DNA of 30,891 nucleotides from Chloroflexota bacterium (lineage in GTDB: Bacteria > Chloroflexota > Dehalococcoidia > GIF9 > UBA5629), in assembly GCA_026389635.1 (NCBI GenBank), contig JAPLHM010000083.1, positions 1 to 30,891 on the forward strand, given 5' to 3'. Position numbers and translations under genes: made by a program. Of the stretch, positions 23,956 through 30,891 are shown one piece after another (positions within the stretch are counted from its first letter, which is position 1; each line of letters opens with the position of its first letter). The notes beneath the pieces are model-generated. The model saw nothing but the letters and a program-made list of their open reading frames with translations, was not told the DNA's origin and searched no databases.

Positions 23956-25671
23956 TTATTTACGCAGGGCATTGGCCGGGACGGCGGCCTTTTCCAACAC
24001 CACCGTTTCCCCCTCGGCCAGGCCCGAGATTATCTCCGTGACGGTCTTGTCCTGCAGGCCTACAGTGACCGGGCGCTGCTCGGTCAGGCCCATCTTTTCA
24101 TCCTTGAGTACCAGTACCGTGTAATAGCCACCCTTACCGCTCACTGCAGCGCTGGGCACGGTCAGCACACCGGCGCGCGAATCGACCGCAATCTGGGCGC
24201 TGGCGGACATGCCGCCACTAAGGTATGCGGTCTCAGCGGGGTCGAGGGCGATCTCTATCTTGTAGGTCGGCAGGGTGGTCTGCATTGTGCCGTAATACTG
24301 TATGCTGTTTGATTGCGTGGGGCCGAATGGAGAGATAAAAGTAACGCGGCCCTTGAACTGCTGGCCGGGGAAGGCGTCAACAAGTATGATCGGTTTAAGC
24401 TCTTCCAGCGGCCTGCCCGCAATCTTAGCTATGTCTATCTCGTCCAGGAGGCCAGCCATGCGGACGGCATTCACGTCAGCCAGCTGGACCACGTATGAAT
24501 CTATGGGCACACCTGTCACCGCGTAACGCTGGGTTATCATGTCCCCGGCCCGCAGGTTGATGTCGGTGACCCTGCCGTCGAAGGGCGCAATCAGCTCGGT
24601 CTTGAGCAGGGCCTGCTTGGCCCGCTGCAGGTTGATGATGGCGACCTGAACTGCAATATTGTAGTCGCGCATGGTCTTGAGGTTAAGGCCTGCGCGGAAT
24701 GTTGAGATGTTCTCGTCGAGTATCTTCAAACTCAGCTCCATGTCGTGCTCGATGATGGAGAGTGTTTCCGCATACTTGACCGGGTCCGGGTACTCCTGCT
24801 GCTTCAGCGTGTCCATCTGTGCCAGAGAGGCCGTTATCTCGTTGACCACCGTGTACGCGGTGCAGGTATCGGGGTAAACCGAGTTCTGCGGGAGGTGGTT
24901 GAGCCTCTTTACCACGCTGTAGGTATCGCCCATCTCCACCAGCATATTCTGCAAAGAGTCGGAAGCTGGTCCGTAGCTGCCGCCCTTAAACTGCAACTGC
25001 AGGGCCGATATTTGGTCGATCTCGTCCGTCAGCCTGCCAATGGCCAGGTTGATGTCGTAATCAGAATAATTTGCCTGTGTCACATCCACCAGGTCGAGCC
25101 TGATGCGGCGGTAATCCGGGTCGCTGTAGAACTTCTTTGCACCTTCAAGGTCGTACTTCGCCAGGGTGATCTGCTCCGCGGCATCCCCGTAATTGCCGGC
25201 CTGCAGGAGCACGCGGGCCTTCTCCAGTTCCTTCTGCGCGAACTCGAACCTCAGTTGGGCCACCGCGTCGCAGTAGAACCCGGGGGATCGGTTGACGCCG
25301 CAGCAGGTGGTCTGCACTACGTTGTTGATGGCCAGTTCCAGGGTATACTGCGCCGCTTCCACGGCCATCTTCTGTGTGGTGTCGTCCAGCTTGGCCAGCG
25401 TCGTGCCGGCCCCGACAACATCCCCTTTCTCCACATATATGGCTTTTACCCGCCCGCTGTAGGGCGGGGTGAACATAGAGGTGTCGAAATAGAGGTTGAC
25501 CGCCAATGGCATCTCGATAGTACCGTCGGCGCTGACCTTAACCACCAGGTCGCCCTTCTGGACCCGGGCCACGGCCAGTGGCTGGACGAGCGTGACATTG
25601 CTGCAGCCGCCCAGAATAATGCCCATGGCCAGTACGGCCGCCACAGTCGTGTAAAAATATCTTTTCTTCAT
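23956..25671 (-). CDS. HlyD/MacA-like adaptor lipoprotein
   Basis: A 571-residue secreted adaptor. The signal peptide (MKKRYFYTTVAAVLAMGIIL) ends in the lipobox LGGC with C23, so it should be lipid-anchored. A lipoyl half (PPYSGRVKAIYVEKGDVVGAG) comes at about residues 69-89 and the second half (LIAPFDGRVTDINLRAGDM) at about 370-390. About 280 residues of helical, hairpin-like sequence lie between them, much more than in the neighbouring adaptor. β-barrel and membrane-proximal domains follow, ending in LAEGETVVLEKAAVP. The start is ATG 25671, behind AGGAG (minus strand, 25681-25685) and at the signal peptide; an upstream in-frame ATG at 25713 adds 14 unsupported residues. No MacB-type ABC transporter is adjacent. 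The gene heads an operon with the EmrA-like adaptor (52 nt on) and the broken MFS transporter. Confidence 0.87.
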   Translation of the reverse strand: MKKRYFYTTVAAVLAMGIILGGCSNVTLVQPLAVARVQKGDLVVKVSADGTIEMPLAVNLYFDTSMFTPPYSGRVKAIYVEKGDVVGAGTTLAKLDDTTQKMAVEAAQYTLELAINNVVQTTCCGVNRSPGFYCDAVAQLRFEFAQKELEKARVLLQAGNYGDAAEQITLAKYDLEGAKKFYSDPDYRRIRLDLVDVTQANYSDYDINLAIGRLTDEIDQISALQLQFKGGSYGPASDSLQNMLVEMGDTYSVVKRLNHLPQNSVYPDTCTAYTVVNEITASLAQMDTLKQQEYPDPVKYAETLSIIEHDMELSLKILDENISTFRAGLNLKTMRDYNIAVQVAIINLQRAKQALLKTELIAPFDGRVTDINLRAGDMITQRYAVTGVPIDSYVVQLADVNAVRMAGLLDEIDIAKIAGRPLEELKPIILVDAFPGQQFKGRVTFISPFGPTQSNSIQYYGTMQTTLPTYKIEIALDPAETAYLSGGMSASAQIAVDSRAGVLTVPSAAVSGKGGYYTVLVLKDEKMGLTEQRPVTVGLQDKTVTEIISGLAEGETVVLEKAAVPANALRK

Positions 25672-25742
25672 ATCTGGATACTCCTGATCTATGATGAACC
25701 TTGAGAAGGCCATTTACGCGGGGTATGATAAAAATTGCCTTA

Positions 25743-25771
25743 TTTATATAACTTTTTACACTGGCTGTCAA
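25743..25771 (-). promoter_or_regulatory. Near-consensus promoter for the adaptor/efflux operon
   Basis: On the minus strand: perfect TTGACA (25766-25771), 17-nt spacer, TATAAA (25743-25748). This is the strongest sigma70-type site noticed in the window. The transcript would start near 25736, leaving a 65-nt leader before ATG 25671. No repressor gene is adjacent. Confidence 0.75.
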
Positions 25772-25775
25772 AGGT

Positions 25776-25804
25776 TTGAAGCAAAGCTGCCGTACTGCTA
25801 TACT
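25776..25804 (+). promoter_or_regulatory. Promoter for gatB, near-leaderless
   Basis: TTGAAG (25776-25781), 17-nt spacer, TATACT (25799-25804) with TGC directly before it (extended -10). The transcript would start near 25811, only about 4 nt before the GTG at 25815. This argues against a TTG start at 25776, which would lie in the -35 box. It overlaps the control region of the divergent efflux operon. Confidence 0.6.
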
Positions 25805-25814
25805 ATCAGACGGC

Positions 25815-27284
25815 GTGGACTACGAGACAATCATCGGCCTGGAGGTACATTCCCAGTTGCTGACCATGAGCAAGATGTACTGCGCATGCAGTGCAAACTA
25901 TGCCAGCGACCCTCCCAATACGCACGTCTGCCCGGTTTGCATGGGTATGCCGGGAGTGCTGCCCGCTATAAACCAGAGGGCCGTGGAGTTCACCATCATG
26001 ACTGCCCTGGCGCTTAACTGCTCCATCCCGGAACACGCCAAATTCGACCGCAAGAACTATCCCTATCCCGACCTCATGAAAGGTTACCAGATATCACAGT
26101 ACGATATGCCTATGAGTATCAAAGGTTACCTGGTCATAGATATCGATGGCAGGAAAAAGAAGATAGGCATCACTCGAGTTCACCTTGAGGAGGACGTGGC
26201 CAAGCTGGTGCACCGCACCTCCGCGGAGGGGGAAAGCTACAGCCTGGTGGATGTCAACCGCGCCGGCATGCCGCTGATGGAGATAGTCAGTGAGCCTGAT
26301 ATGAACTCACCCGAGGAAGCACGGCTTTACCTGGTAAAGCTACGGGCCATCCTTCAGTACCTGGGTGTCTCCACCGGCAACATGGAGGAAGGCAGCTTCC
26401 GCTGCGACGCCAATATCAGCATCCGACCCAGGGGCACAAGAGAATACCTGGGCAAGGTGGAAGTCAAGAACATGAACAGCTTCCGCGCCGTTTACCGCGC
26501 CCTTGAGTACGAGGAGAAGAGGCAGCGGGAAGTATTTGATGCGGGGGGCAAGATAGCCCAGGAGACGAGGGGCTGGGTGGACGAAAAAGGTATAACATTC
26601 AGCCAGCGCAGCAAGGAATATGCCCACGATTACCGGTACTTCCCCGAGCCGGACCTGCCTCCCCTGTCCTTCAGCCGCCAGGCGGTGGAAAAGATCAGGG
26701 CAGCACTGCCCGAGCTGCCGGAAGCCAAATTCGACCGGTTCGTCAGCCAGTATAACCTGACCTCTTACGATGCCGGGCTGCTGACCGATAACAGGGCCCT
26801 GGCCGGCTATTTCGAGGATTGTCTGGCCACAACTCCGGCGGCGGAGAAGGAAACCGGTAAAAAAGCCAAGACTATCAGCAACTGGTTGCTGGGCGATTTC
26901 ACTCGCCTGCTCAACTCTACTAACAGGCAGATCTGGGACAGCCGCGTGAAGCCCGGGCAATTAGTTGAAATGATCGACCTGGTTGAAAAAGGTACTTTAA
27001 GCGGGCCTTTAGCCAAGGCAGTCTTCGAAGAAATGTTCGAGACCGGCAAGCCCGCAGGGGCTATTGTCGCAGAGAAAGGGCTGGTTCAAATCAGCGACAG
27101 CGCTGAACTTGCTATAATAATAGATAAGGTGATTACAGATAACGAGAAGGCCGTTGCCGACTACAGAGCAGGCAAAGAAGCTTCGTTGACCTTCCTTATC
27201 GGGCAGGTCATGAAGGCTTCCAGGGGGAAGGCCAACCCTGCTGTTGTCAGGCCCATAATCGTTGATAAACTCGGAGGAAATTAG
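25815..27284 (+). CDS. gatB: Asp-tRNA(Asn)/Glu-tRNA(Gln) amidotransferase subunit B
   Basis: GatB is the kinase/tRNA-binding subunit of the GatCAB complex, which converts mischarged Glu-tRNA(Gln) and Asp-tRNA(Asn) to the correct aminoacyl-tRNAs. With the start at GTG 25815 the protein is 489 residues, the usual length, and opens VDYETIIGLEVHSQL like its relatives. The zinc site C-x-C...C-x2-C (YCACSANY and HVCPVC) is present, as are FDRKNYPYPDLMKGYQISQYD, SLVDVNRAGMPLMEIVSEPD and VKNMNSFRAVYRALEYE. The C-terminal YqeY-like tail domain runs from about residue 330. An alternative TTG at 25776 would add 13 residues, but it coincides with the predicted -35 box. gatA and gatC are not adjacent, so the complex's genes are dispersed. 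Confidence 0.95.
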   Translation: MDYETIIGLEVHSQLLTMSKMYCACSANYASDPPNTHVCPVCMGMPGVLPAINQRAVEFTIMTALALNCSIPEHAKFDRKNYPYPDLMKGYQISQYDMPMSIKGYLVIDIDGRKKKIGITRVHLEEDVAKLVHRTSAEGESYSLVDVNRAGMPLMEIVSEPDMNSPEEARLYLVKLRAILQYLGVSTGNMEEGSFRCDANISIRPRGTREYLGKVEVKNMNSFRAVYRALEYEEKRQREVFDAGGKIAQETRGWVDEKGITFSQRSKEYAHDYRYFPEPDLPPLSFSRQAVEKIRAALPELPEAKFDRFVSQYNLTSYDAGLLTDNRALAGYFEDCLATTPAAEKETGKKAKTISNWLLGDFTRLLNSTNRQIWDSRVKPGQLVEMIDLVEKGTLSGPLAKAVFEEMFETGKPAGAIVAEKGLVQISDSAELAIIIDKVITDNEKAVADYRAGKEASLTFLIGQVMKASRGKANPAVVRPIIVDKLGGN

Positions 27285-27285
27285 C

Positions 27286-27510
27286 ATGCCCATTTATCTG
27301 ACCATTGCACAGCTTGTACTTGCGGTTGCGCTTATTATCGTCCTGGCCCTGCAGGTCAAGGGCGGAGGCCTGGGAGGTATCTTCGGGCAGGCGGACGGCG
27401 TATACCGGACCAAGCGCGGCGTGGAGAAAACCCTCTTCAACGTCACCATCGTCCTGGCGGTGATGTTTGTCATCCTTTCAATCGTAATCGTCAGGGTCAG
27501 CTCGGCTTAA
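27286..27510 (+). CDS. secG: Preprotein translocase subunit SecG
   Basis: A 74-residue SecG, the small auxiliary subunit of the SecYEG channel. It has two membrane helices (about 3-22 and 52-70) joined by the conserved glycine-rich loop QVKGGGLGGIFG, then R-T-K-R-G before the second helix. The start is ATG 27286: GGAGGAAA lies just upstream, at the end of gatB, whose stop is 27282-27284. A longer in-frame start at 27262 inside gatB is rejected. gatB, secG and the next gene are closely spaced and probably cotranscribed. Confidence 0.93.
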   Translation: MPIYLTIAQLVLAVALIIVLALQVKGGGLGGIFGQADGVYRTKRGVEKTLFNVTIVLAVMFVILSIVIVRVSSA

Positions 27511-27527
27511 CAGGGAGGCACAACGAC

Positions 27528-28373
27528 ATGTCACGTGTCATCACGCTGACGACCGACTTCGGCACCGGCGACGGTTACGTCGCAAGCATGAAGGGTGTTA
27601 TCCTCGGCATTAACCCGCAGGCAACCGTAGTTGATATCTCCCACTCGGTGGAACCCCAGTTCATCCGGCAAGCTTCGTTTATCATACACACTTCCTGGCG
27701 CTATTTTCCCGAGGGCAGTATTCATATAGTGGTGGTCGACCCGGGCGTGGGCAGCCACCGCAGGGCCGTTGTCTTAAAAACACCGTCGGCTTATTTCGTT
27801 GCTCCCGATAACGGCACGCTGAGCTATGTACTGCACGAGGTAGCCGACGTGCAGGGGTCTCATAACCGCTCCGCTCCAGACCAGGCGACCAGCCGGGCCG
27901 TGCCGGAGGGATGCGAGGCCGTCTCGCTCACCGCGAAGGAATACTGGAGGCATCCCGTGAGCGCGACCTTCCACGGGCGCGACATCTTCGCGCCGGTGGC
28001 CGCCCACCTTTCTCTGGATATACCCTTGACGAAATTCGGTGAAAAAGTGGACAGCCTGACAGTTTTTCCCATACCTGTCCCTTTCAAAGACGCTACAGGC
28101 CACACGGTTGGTCACATAATACACATCGATCGCTTCGGCAACCTGGTAACCAACCTTCGCAGCCGGGATATACCGCAGGGAGGGGCCGCGGTTGAGGTCA
28201 AGAATCAGCGCATCGATAACACCGGGCGGTACTATTCACAGGGCAGCGGGTTAATGGCCCTCATAGGCAGCAACGACTACCTCGAACTATCCTTCAGGGA
28301 CGGCAGCGCCGCTTCGATCCTTGGGGCACACGTGGGCGACACCATAAAATTGCTCAACCAGCCTTCGCGCTGA
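27528..28373 (+). CDS. SAM hydroxide adenosyltransferase (DUF62 family)
   Basis: A 281-residue member of the DUF62 family, which uses a hydroxide to split S-adenosylmethionine into adenosine and methionine. It is related to the fluorinase and chlorinase of actinomycetes. The N-terminal ITLTTDFGTGDGYVASMKG (5-23) includes the family-typical TDFG aspartate D10. Further motifs are DPGVGSHRRAVVL (71-83) and APDNGTLSYVL (92-102), and the C-terminal domain includes the conserved IDRFGNLVTNL. The halogenase-specific insertion cannot be judged by eye; hydrolase activity is the default expectation. GGGAGG (27513-27518) precedes the ATG by 9 nt. It converges on cysS with one base between the stops. Confidence 0.9.
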   Translation: MSRVITLTTDFGTGDGYVASMKGVILGINPQATVVDISHSVEPQFIRQASFIIHTSWRYFPEGSIHIVVVDPGVGSHRRAVVLKTPSAYFVAPDNGTLSYVLHEVADVQGSHNRSAPDQATSRAVPEGCEAVSLTAKEYWRHPVSATFHGRDIFAPVAAHLSLDIPLTKFGEKVDSLTVFPIPVPFKDATGHTVGHIIHIDRFGNLVTNLRSRDIPQGGAAVEVKNQRIDNTGRYYSQGSGLMALIGSNDYLELSFRDGSAASILGAHVGDTIKLLNQPSR

Positions 28374-28374
28374 T

Positions 28375-29733
28375 CTACCTGGCTACCTTCCAGACCGTGC
28401 CCTTAGCAGTATCCTCTATGGCTACACCCATCCCGGTCAGCCGGTCGCGCACTTCATCGGCCAGCTTCCATTCTTTGGCCTTGCGGTATTCATTGCGCTT
28501 TGCTATAAGAGCCTCTATCCCTTGCTCTTCTCCGACCGACAACTTCCTGGTTTCCTGCAGGGTAAAACCGATTACACCGGCCAGTTCCCTCAGCGTGTCC
28601 TGCGCGTCTCGGATGTCGAGTCCTCTCTCATTGCCGCGATTGATTTCACGCACCAGGTCGAACAAGGCTGCCACCGCCTGAGGCGCGTTAAAATCATCAT
28701 CCATCGACTCGACAAAGCGGCCCTTAAACTGCCCTGCGTCCAGGACATCCCCACTTTGTTTTCCCTCTGCCTTGAGGGCCTGCCGCAGGCGATCAAGGCC
28801 GGTTTCGGCCGCATCCAGTGCATCCGTACTGTACTTAAGCGGCATCCTGTAATAGGAGCCTATTATGAAGAGCCGTATAGCGTCCGCGCTATTGCGGGCC
28901 AGCGCCTCTTTAATTGTGACCAGGTTGCCCAGTGACTTGCTCATCTTATCGGCGCCGAGCTGCAGGAAACCGTTATGCATCCAGGTGCGCACGAAGGGTG
29001 TAACGCCTGTATAGCATTCTGACTGGGCCATCTCGTTCTCGTGGTGCGGGAATACCAGGTCCTGCCCGCCCCCGTGTATATCCAGCGAGTTGCCCAGGTG
29101 GCCGGTGGACATGGCGGTGCATTCGATGTGCCAGCCAGGGCGGCCGTCCCCCCAGGGGCTGGGCCATGAGGGCTCACCCGGCTTGACCGCCTTCCAGAGA
29201 GCGAAATCCAGCGGGTCCTCCTTCTTTTCGGCTTCAGCCGTCGCCGTAACGCGCATATCATCAGCGCTCTGGTGCGTTAGCTTGCCATAGCCCGGGAAGC
29301 TCTTAACGCGGAAATAGACGCTGCCATCAGATTGATAGGCATGGCCCTTCTCCACCAGCACACTGATCACCTCGAGTATTCGTGGCACCTCTTCGGTAGC
29401 CCTCGGATAGATGGTTGCCCTCTTAATATTGAGGGCATCTGTGTCGGCAAAATACTCGGCAATATATTTTTCCACCAGGTCCTTCCAGGGGATGCCCCGT
29501 TCCCTGGCGCGGTTAATGATCTTGTCATCGATATCGGTGAAATTCTGAACGTATTTTACCCTGTATCCACGGTATTCAAGGTAGCGCCTGATGACATCGA
29601 ATGACACGTAACACAGCGCGTGACCGAAGTGGCAGACGTCGTAAACTGTCACACCGCAGACGTACATCTTCACCTCGTCGCCTGAGGGCGAAAAGTCCTC
29701 CTTTTGCCCCGACAGGGTGTTGAATATCTTCAT
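28375..29733 (-). CDS. cysS: Cysteine-tRNA ligase
   Basis: A 452-residue class I aminoacyl-tRNA synthetase that charges tRNA(Cys). The HIGH motif appears as HFGH (35-38) and KMSKS is intact at 263-267. Zinc ligands are C26 (YVCGVTVYD), C205 (WHIECTAMS), H230 (VFPHHENE) and a nearby glutamate. The LDIHGGGQDLVFPHHENEMAQSE segment is diagnostic. The C-terminal anticodon-binding domain (about 300-452) is complete. A Shine-Dalgarno GAGGTG lies 5 nt before the ATG. The gene is 23 nt after ispF on the same strand. Grouping of cysS with ispD and ispF is known in several bacterial groups. Confidence 0.96.
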   Translation of the reverse strand: MKIFNTLSGQKEDFSPSGDEVKMYVCGVTVYDVCHFGHALCYVSFDVIRRYLEYRGYRVKYVQNFTDIDDKIINRARERGIPWKDLVEKYIAEYFADTDALNIKRATIYPRATEEVPRILEVISVLVEKGHAYQSDGSVYFRVKSFPGYGKLTHQSADDMRVTATAEAEKKEDPLDFALWKAVKPGEPSWPSPWGDGRPGWHIECTAMSTGHLGNSLDIHGGGQDLVFPHHENEMAQSECYTGVTPFVRTWMHNGFLQLGADKMSKSLGNLVTIKEALARNSADAIRLFIIGSYYRMPLKYSTDALDAAETGLDRLRQALKAEGKQSGDVLDAGQFKGRFVESMDDDFNAPQAVAALFDLVREINRGNERGLDIRDAQDTLRELAGVIGFTLQETRKLSVGEEQGIEALIAKRNEYRKAKEWKLADEVRDRLTGMGVAIEDTAKGTVWKVAR

Positions 29734-29756
29734 GGGACACCTCGTATCAAGTAAAA

Positions 29757-30227
29757 TTATTCCCCGAGCATGGCGACGGCGTAAGCGGCCATCCCTTCAC
29801 CCCTGCCGGCAAATCCCAGGCCGTCCGTTGTGGTGGCCTTGACCATCACCTGGTCCTCCTCTATCCGCAGGGCCAGGGCGATATTGTGCCTCATCTGGTC
29901 TATATACGGTGCCACCTTGGGTTCTTCGGCAATCAGCGTGCTGTCCACGTTTTTAATTACGTAACCGGCCGAAGCCACCTTGCGACCCACATGCTCCAGC
30001 ATATGTATGCTGGAGGCGTCCTTGTGCCGGGGGTCACCGGTGGGGAATTGGTGCCCGATATCCTTTAATCCGGCGGCGCCCAGCAGAGCATCCATGACGG
30101 CATGTACCAGCACGTCTGCATCGCTGTAGCCATCCAGCCCTTTTTGGAACGGGACAGTCACCCCTCCCAACACCAGGGCGCGCCCGGCCACCAGCGGATG
30201 GACATCGTAACCTATGCCTGCTCTCAT
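29757..30227 (-). CDS. ispF: 2-C-methyl-D-erythritol 2,4-cyclodiphosphate synthase
   Basis: IspF forms the cyclic diphosphate in the MEP pathway to isoprenoid precursors. The 156-residue length is normal. Zinc ligands D8 and H10 (GIGYDVHPL) and H42 (DVLVHAVMDALLGA) are present, as are the family segments DIGHQFP and ATTTDGLGFAGRGEG. The ispD stop (30232-30234) lies 4 nt before this ATG, and an AAGGTGA sequence at the end of ispD serves as ribosome site, so the two steps of the pathway are translationally linked. Confidence 0.96.
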   Translation of the reverse strand: MRAGIGYDVHPLVAGRALVLGGVTVPFQKGLDGYSDADVLVHAVMDALLGAAGLKDIGHQFPTGDPRHKDASSIHMLEHVGRKVASAGYVIKNVDSTLIAEEPKVAPYIDQMRHNIALALRIEEDQVMVKATTTDGLGFAGRGEGMAAYAVAMLGE

Positions 30228-30231
30228 ATTA

Positions 30232-30891
30232 TCACCTTCGCTTTGCGATTATTTCCGCCAGTGCCAGGTCTTCACGTGTAGTGATCTTGATATTCTCGTA
30301 ATCCCCCGCATACAGTCTTACCTTAAAGCCGATCCGCTCCACGGCTGCGGCATCATCCGTGACTTCGCCATCCAGCGAATTGTATGCCTTTTTCAATATT
30401 TCATATCGAAAGACCTGGGGTGTCTGAACTGCCATTAGCCGGTCACGCGGCAGAGTCGCGGACACAATTTGGTTTCCATCCACCTGCTTAACAGTGTCCT
30501 TGACCGGCACAGCCGCGGCCGCGGCTCCAGTTGACCTGGCAGCTTTTATCCCATCGTCTATCAGCCTGTCCGTAAGGAAAGGGCGCGCGGCGTCATGTAT
30601 CAGCACCAGTTCACAATCCCCCACGCCGGCCAAACCATTTTTAACAGAATCCTGCCTCAGGTTGCCACCGGCGCAAACCCGGGTCACCTTTGACCATTCA
30701 TTTTCATGGGCAAGGGCCCTGCCTTCCCGCAAACGACTTTTATGTAAAACTAAGATGATTTCCCGCACATGAATATTACGCTGCAGGACTTCAACCGGCC
30801 AGGCTATAACGGGTCTGCCGGCCAGGTCCAGGAATGCCTTGTCGGCGCCCATCCTGCTACCGCTCCCGGCGCCGACCACGATGGCAACCAC
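30232..30891 (-). CDS. ispD: 2-C-methyl-D-erythritol 4-phosphate cytidylyltransferase, start at or beyond the window edge
   Basis: IspD adds CMP to methylerythritol phosphate, two steps before IspF in the MEP pathway. The 219 residues seen include the nucleotide-binding GAGSGSRMGADKAF (8-21), a lysine typical of the active site within it, the central HDAARPF (98-105), and the C-terminal GDYENIKITTREDL. The frame is open to the last base of the window: GTG at 30889-30891 could be the start, but relatives have a few more residues before VAIVVGAG, so the true start may be outside. The gene is otherwise complete and ends 4 nt before ispF. Confidence 0.93.
   Translation of the reverse strand: MVAIVVGAGSGSRMGADKAFLDLAGRPVIAWPVEVLQRNIHVREIILVLHKSRLREGRALAHENEWSKVTRVCAGGNLRQDSVKNGLAGVGDCELVLIHDAARPFLTDRLIDDGIKAARSTGAAAAAVPVKDTVKQVDGNQIVSATLPRDRLMAVQTPQVFRYEILKKAYNSLDGEVTDDAAAVERIGFKVRLYAGDYENIKITTREDLALAEIIAKRR

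Noticed and set aside
23049..25704. Long plus-strand frames opposite the two adaptor genes (330 and 319 codons)
   Set aside because: They have no ribosome site or domain and mirror codon usage in the real minus-strand adaptors.
25776..25814. TTG 25776 as the gatB start
   Set aside because: It coincides with the predicted -35 box, has AAAGG only one base away, and would add 13 residues not found in relatives.
27110..27118. TGCTATAAT inside gatB as a promoter for secG
   Set aside because: It has no -35 at a suitable distance and lies within conserved coding sequence; secG is better explained by cotranscription.
1..30891. CRISPR array, prophage, insertion sequence, rRNA or tRNA genes
   Set aside because: No regularly spaced repeats, transposase or integrase frames, terminal repeats or tRNA-like cloverleaf were noticed; a tRNA scan was not possible.

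Overview
The window is a gene-dense, moderately GC-rich bacterial chromosome segment. Many features would suit a monoderm anaerobe of the Chloroflexota (Dehalococcoidia-like): common TTG/GTG starts, a Tat-exported DUF362 protein next to a membrane polyferredoxin, a glycyl radical enzyme, a SpoIIIAA/R3H-type ATPase beside tmk, and a membrane-fusion adaptor without the long hairpin that reaches a TolC-like channel. The assignment is inference from gene content; no rRNA, tRNA or marker phylogeny is available here.

Layout. (1) 1-5409: a 33-residue basic peptide gene, then a type I restriction-modification locus hsdM-hsdS-hsdR. The 274-bp gap between hsdS and hsdR holds three palindromes with related cores and a run of mini-ORFs. 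(2) 5436-6586: a minus-strand M16 zinc protease broken by an out-of-frame deletion, divergent from pdxS. (3) 6716-10794: pdxS (vitamin B6), an R3H/SpoIIIAA-like ATPase, then thymidylate kinase, RNase HII and a YraN nuclease-fold protein, the last three joined by 4-nt overlaps. (4) 10801-14587, minus strand: a split-barrel flavin/PNPOx-like protein, a DUF4389 membrane protein, a glycyl radical enzyme with a diol-dehydratase-type catalytic set, and an AhpD-like protein, all behind one good promoter. No activase gene is nearby.

(5) 14736-21664, plus strand: a Tat-signal DUF362 protein overlapping a five-helix polyferredoxin (NapH-like half fused to NapG-like half), then tatA, a second tatA/B-like gene, tatC, a nitroreductase coupled to tatC, a 14-helix MFS exporter and a CorA-type Mg/Co channel. 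The polyferredoxin carries an internal twin-arginine motif before its last helix, so the Tat genes beside it may be needed to assemble it. This is the most interesting system in the window. (6) 21666-25671, minus strand: an efflux operon with a lipoprotein adaptor, a hairpin-less EmrA-like adaptor and a frameshifted EmrB-like MFS transporter, behind a near-consensus promoter. (7) 25815-28373, plus strand: gatB, secG and a SAM hydroxide adenosyltransferase. (8) 28375-30891, minus strand: ispD (cut by the window edge), ispF and cysS.

Convergent genes are packed very tightly (1-bp gaps between corA and the MFS pseudogene, and between the SAM enzyme and cysS). Two transcripts (the DUF362 operon and gatB) appear to start only a few bases before their start codons. 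Two genes, the M16 protease and the EmrB-like transporter, carry internal deletions that change frame; these may be true pseudogenes or assembly faults.
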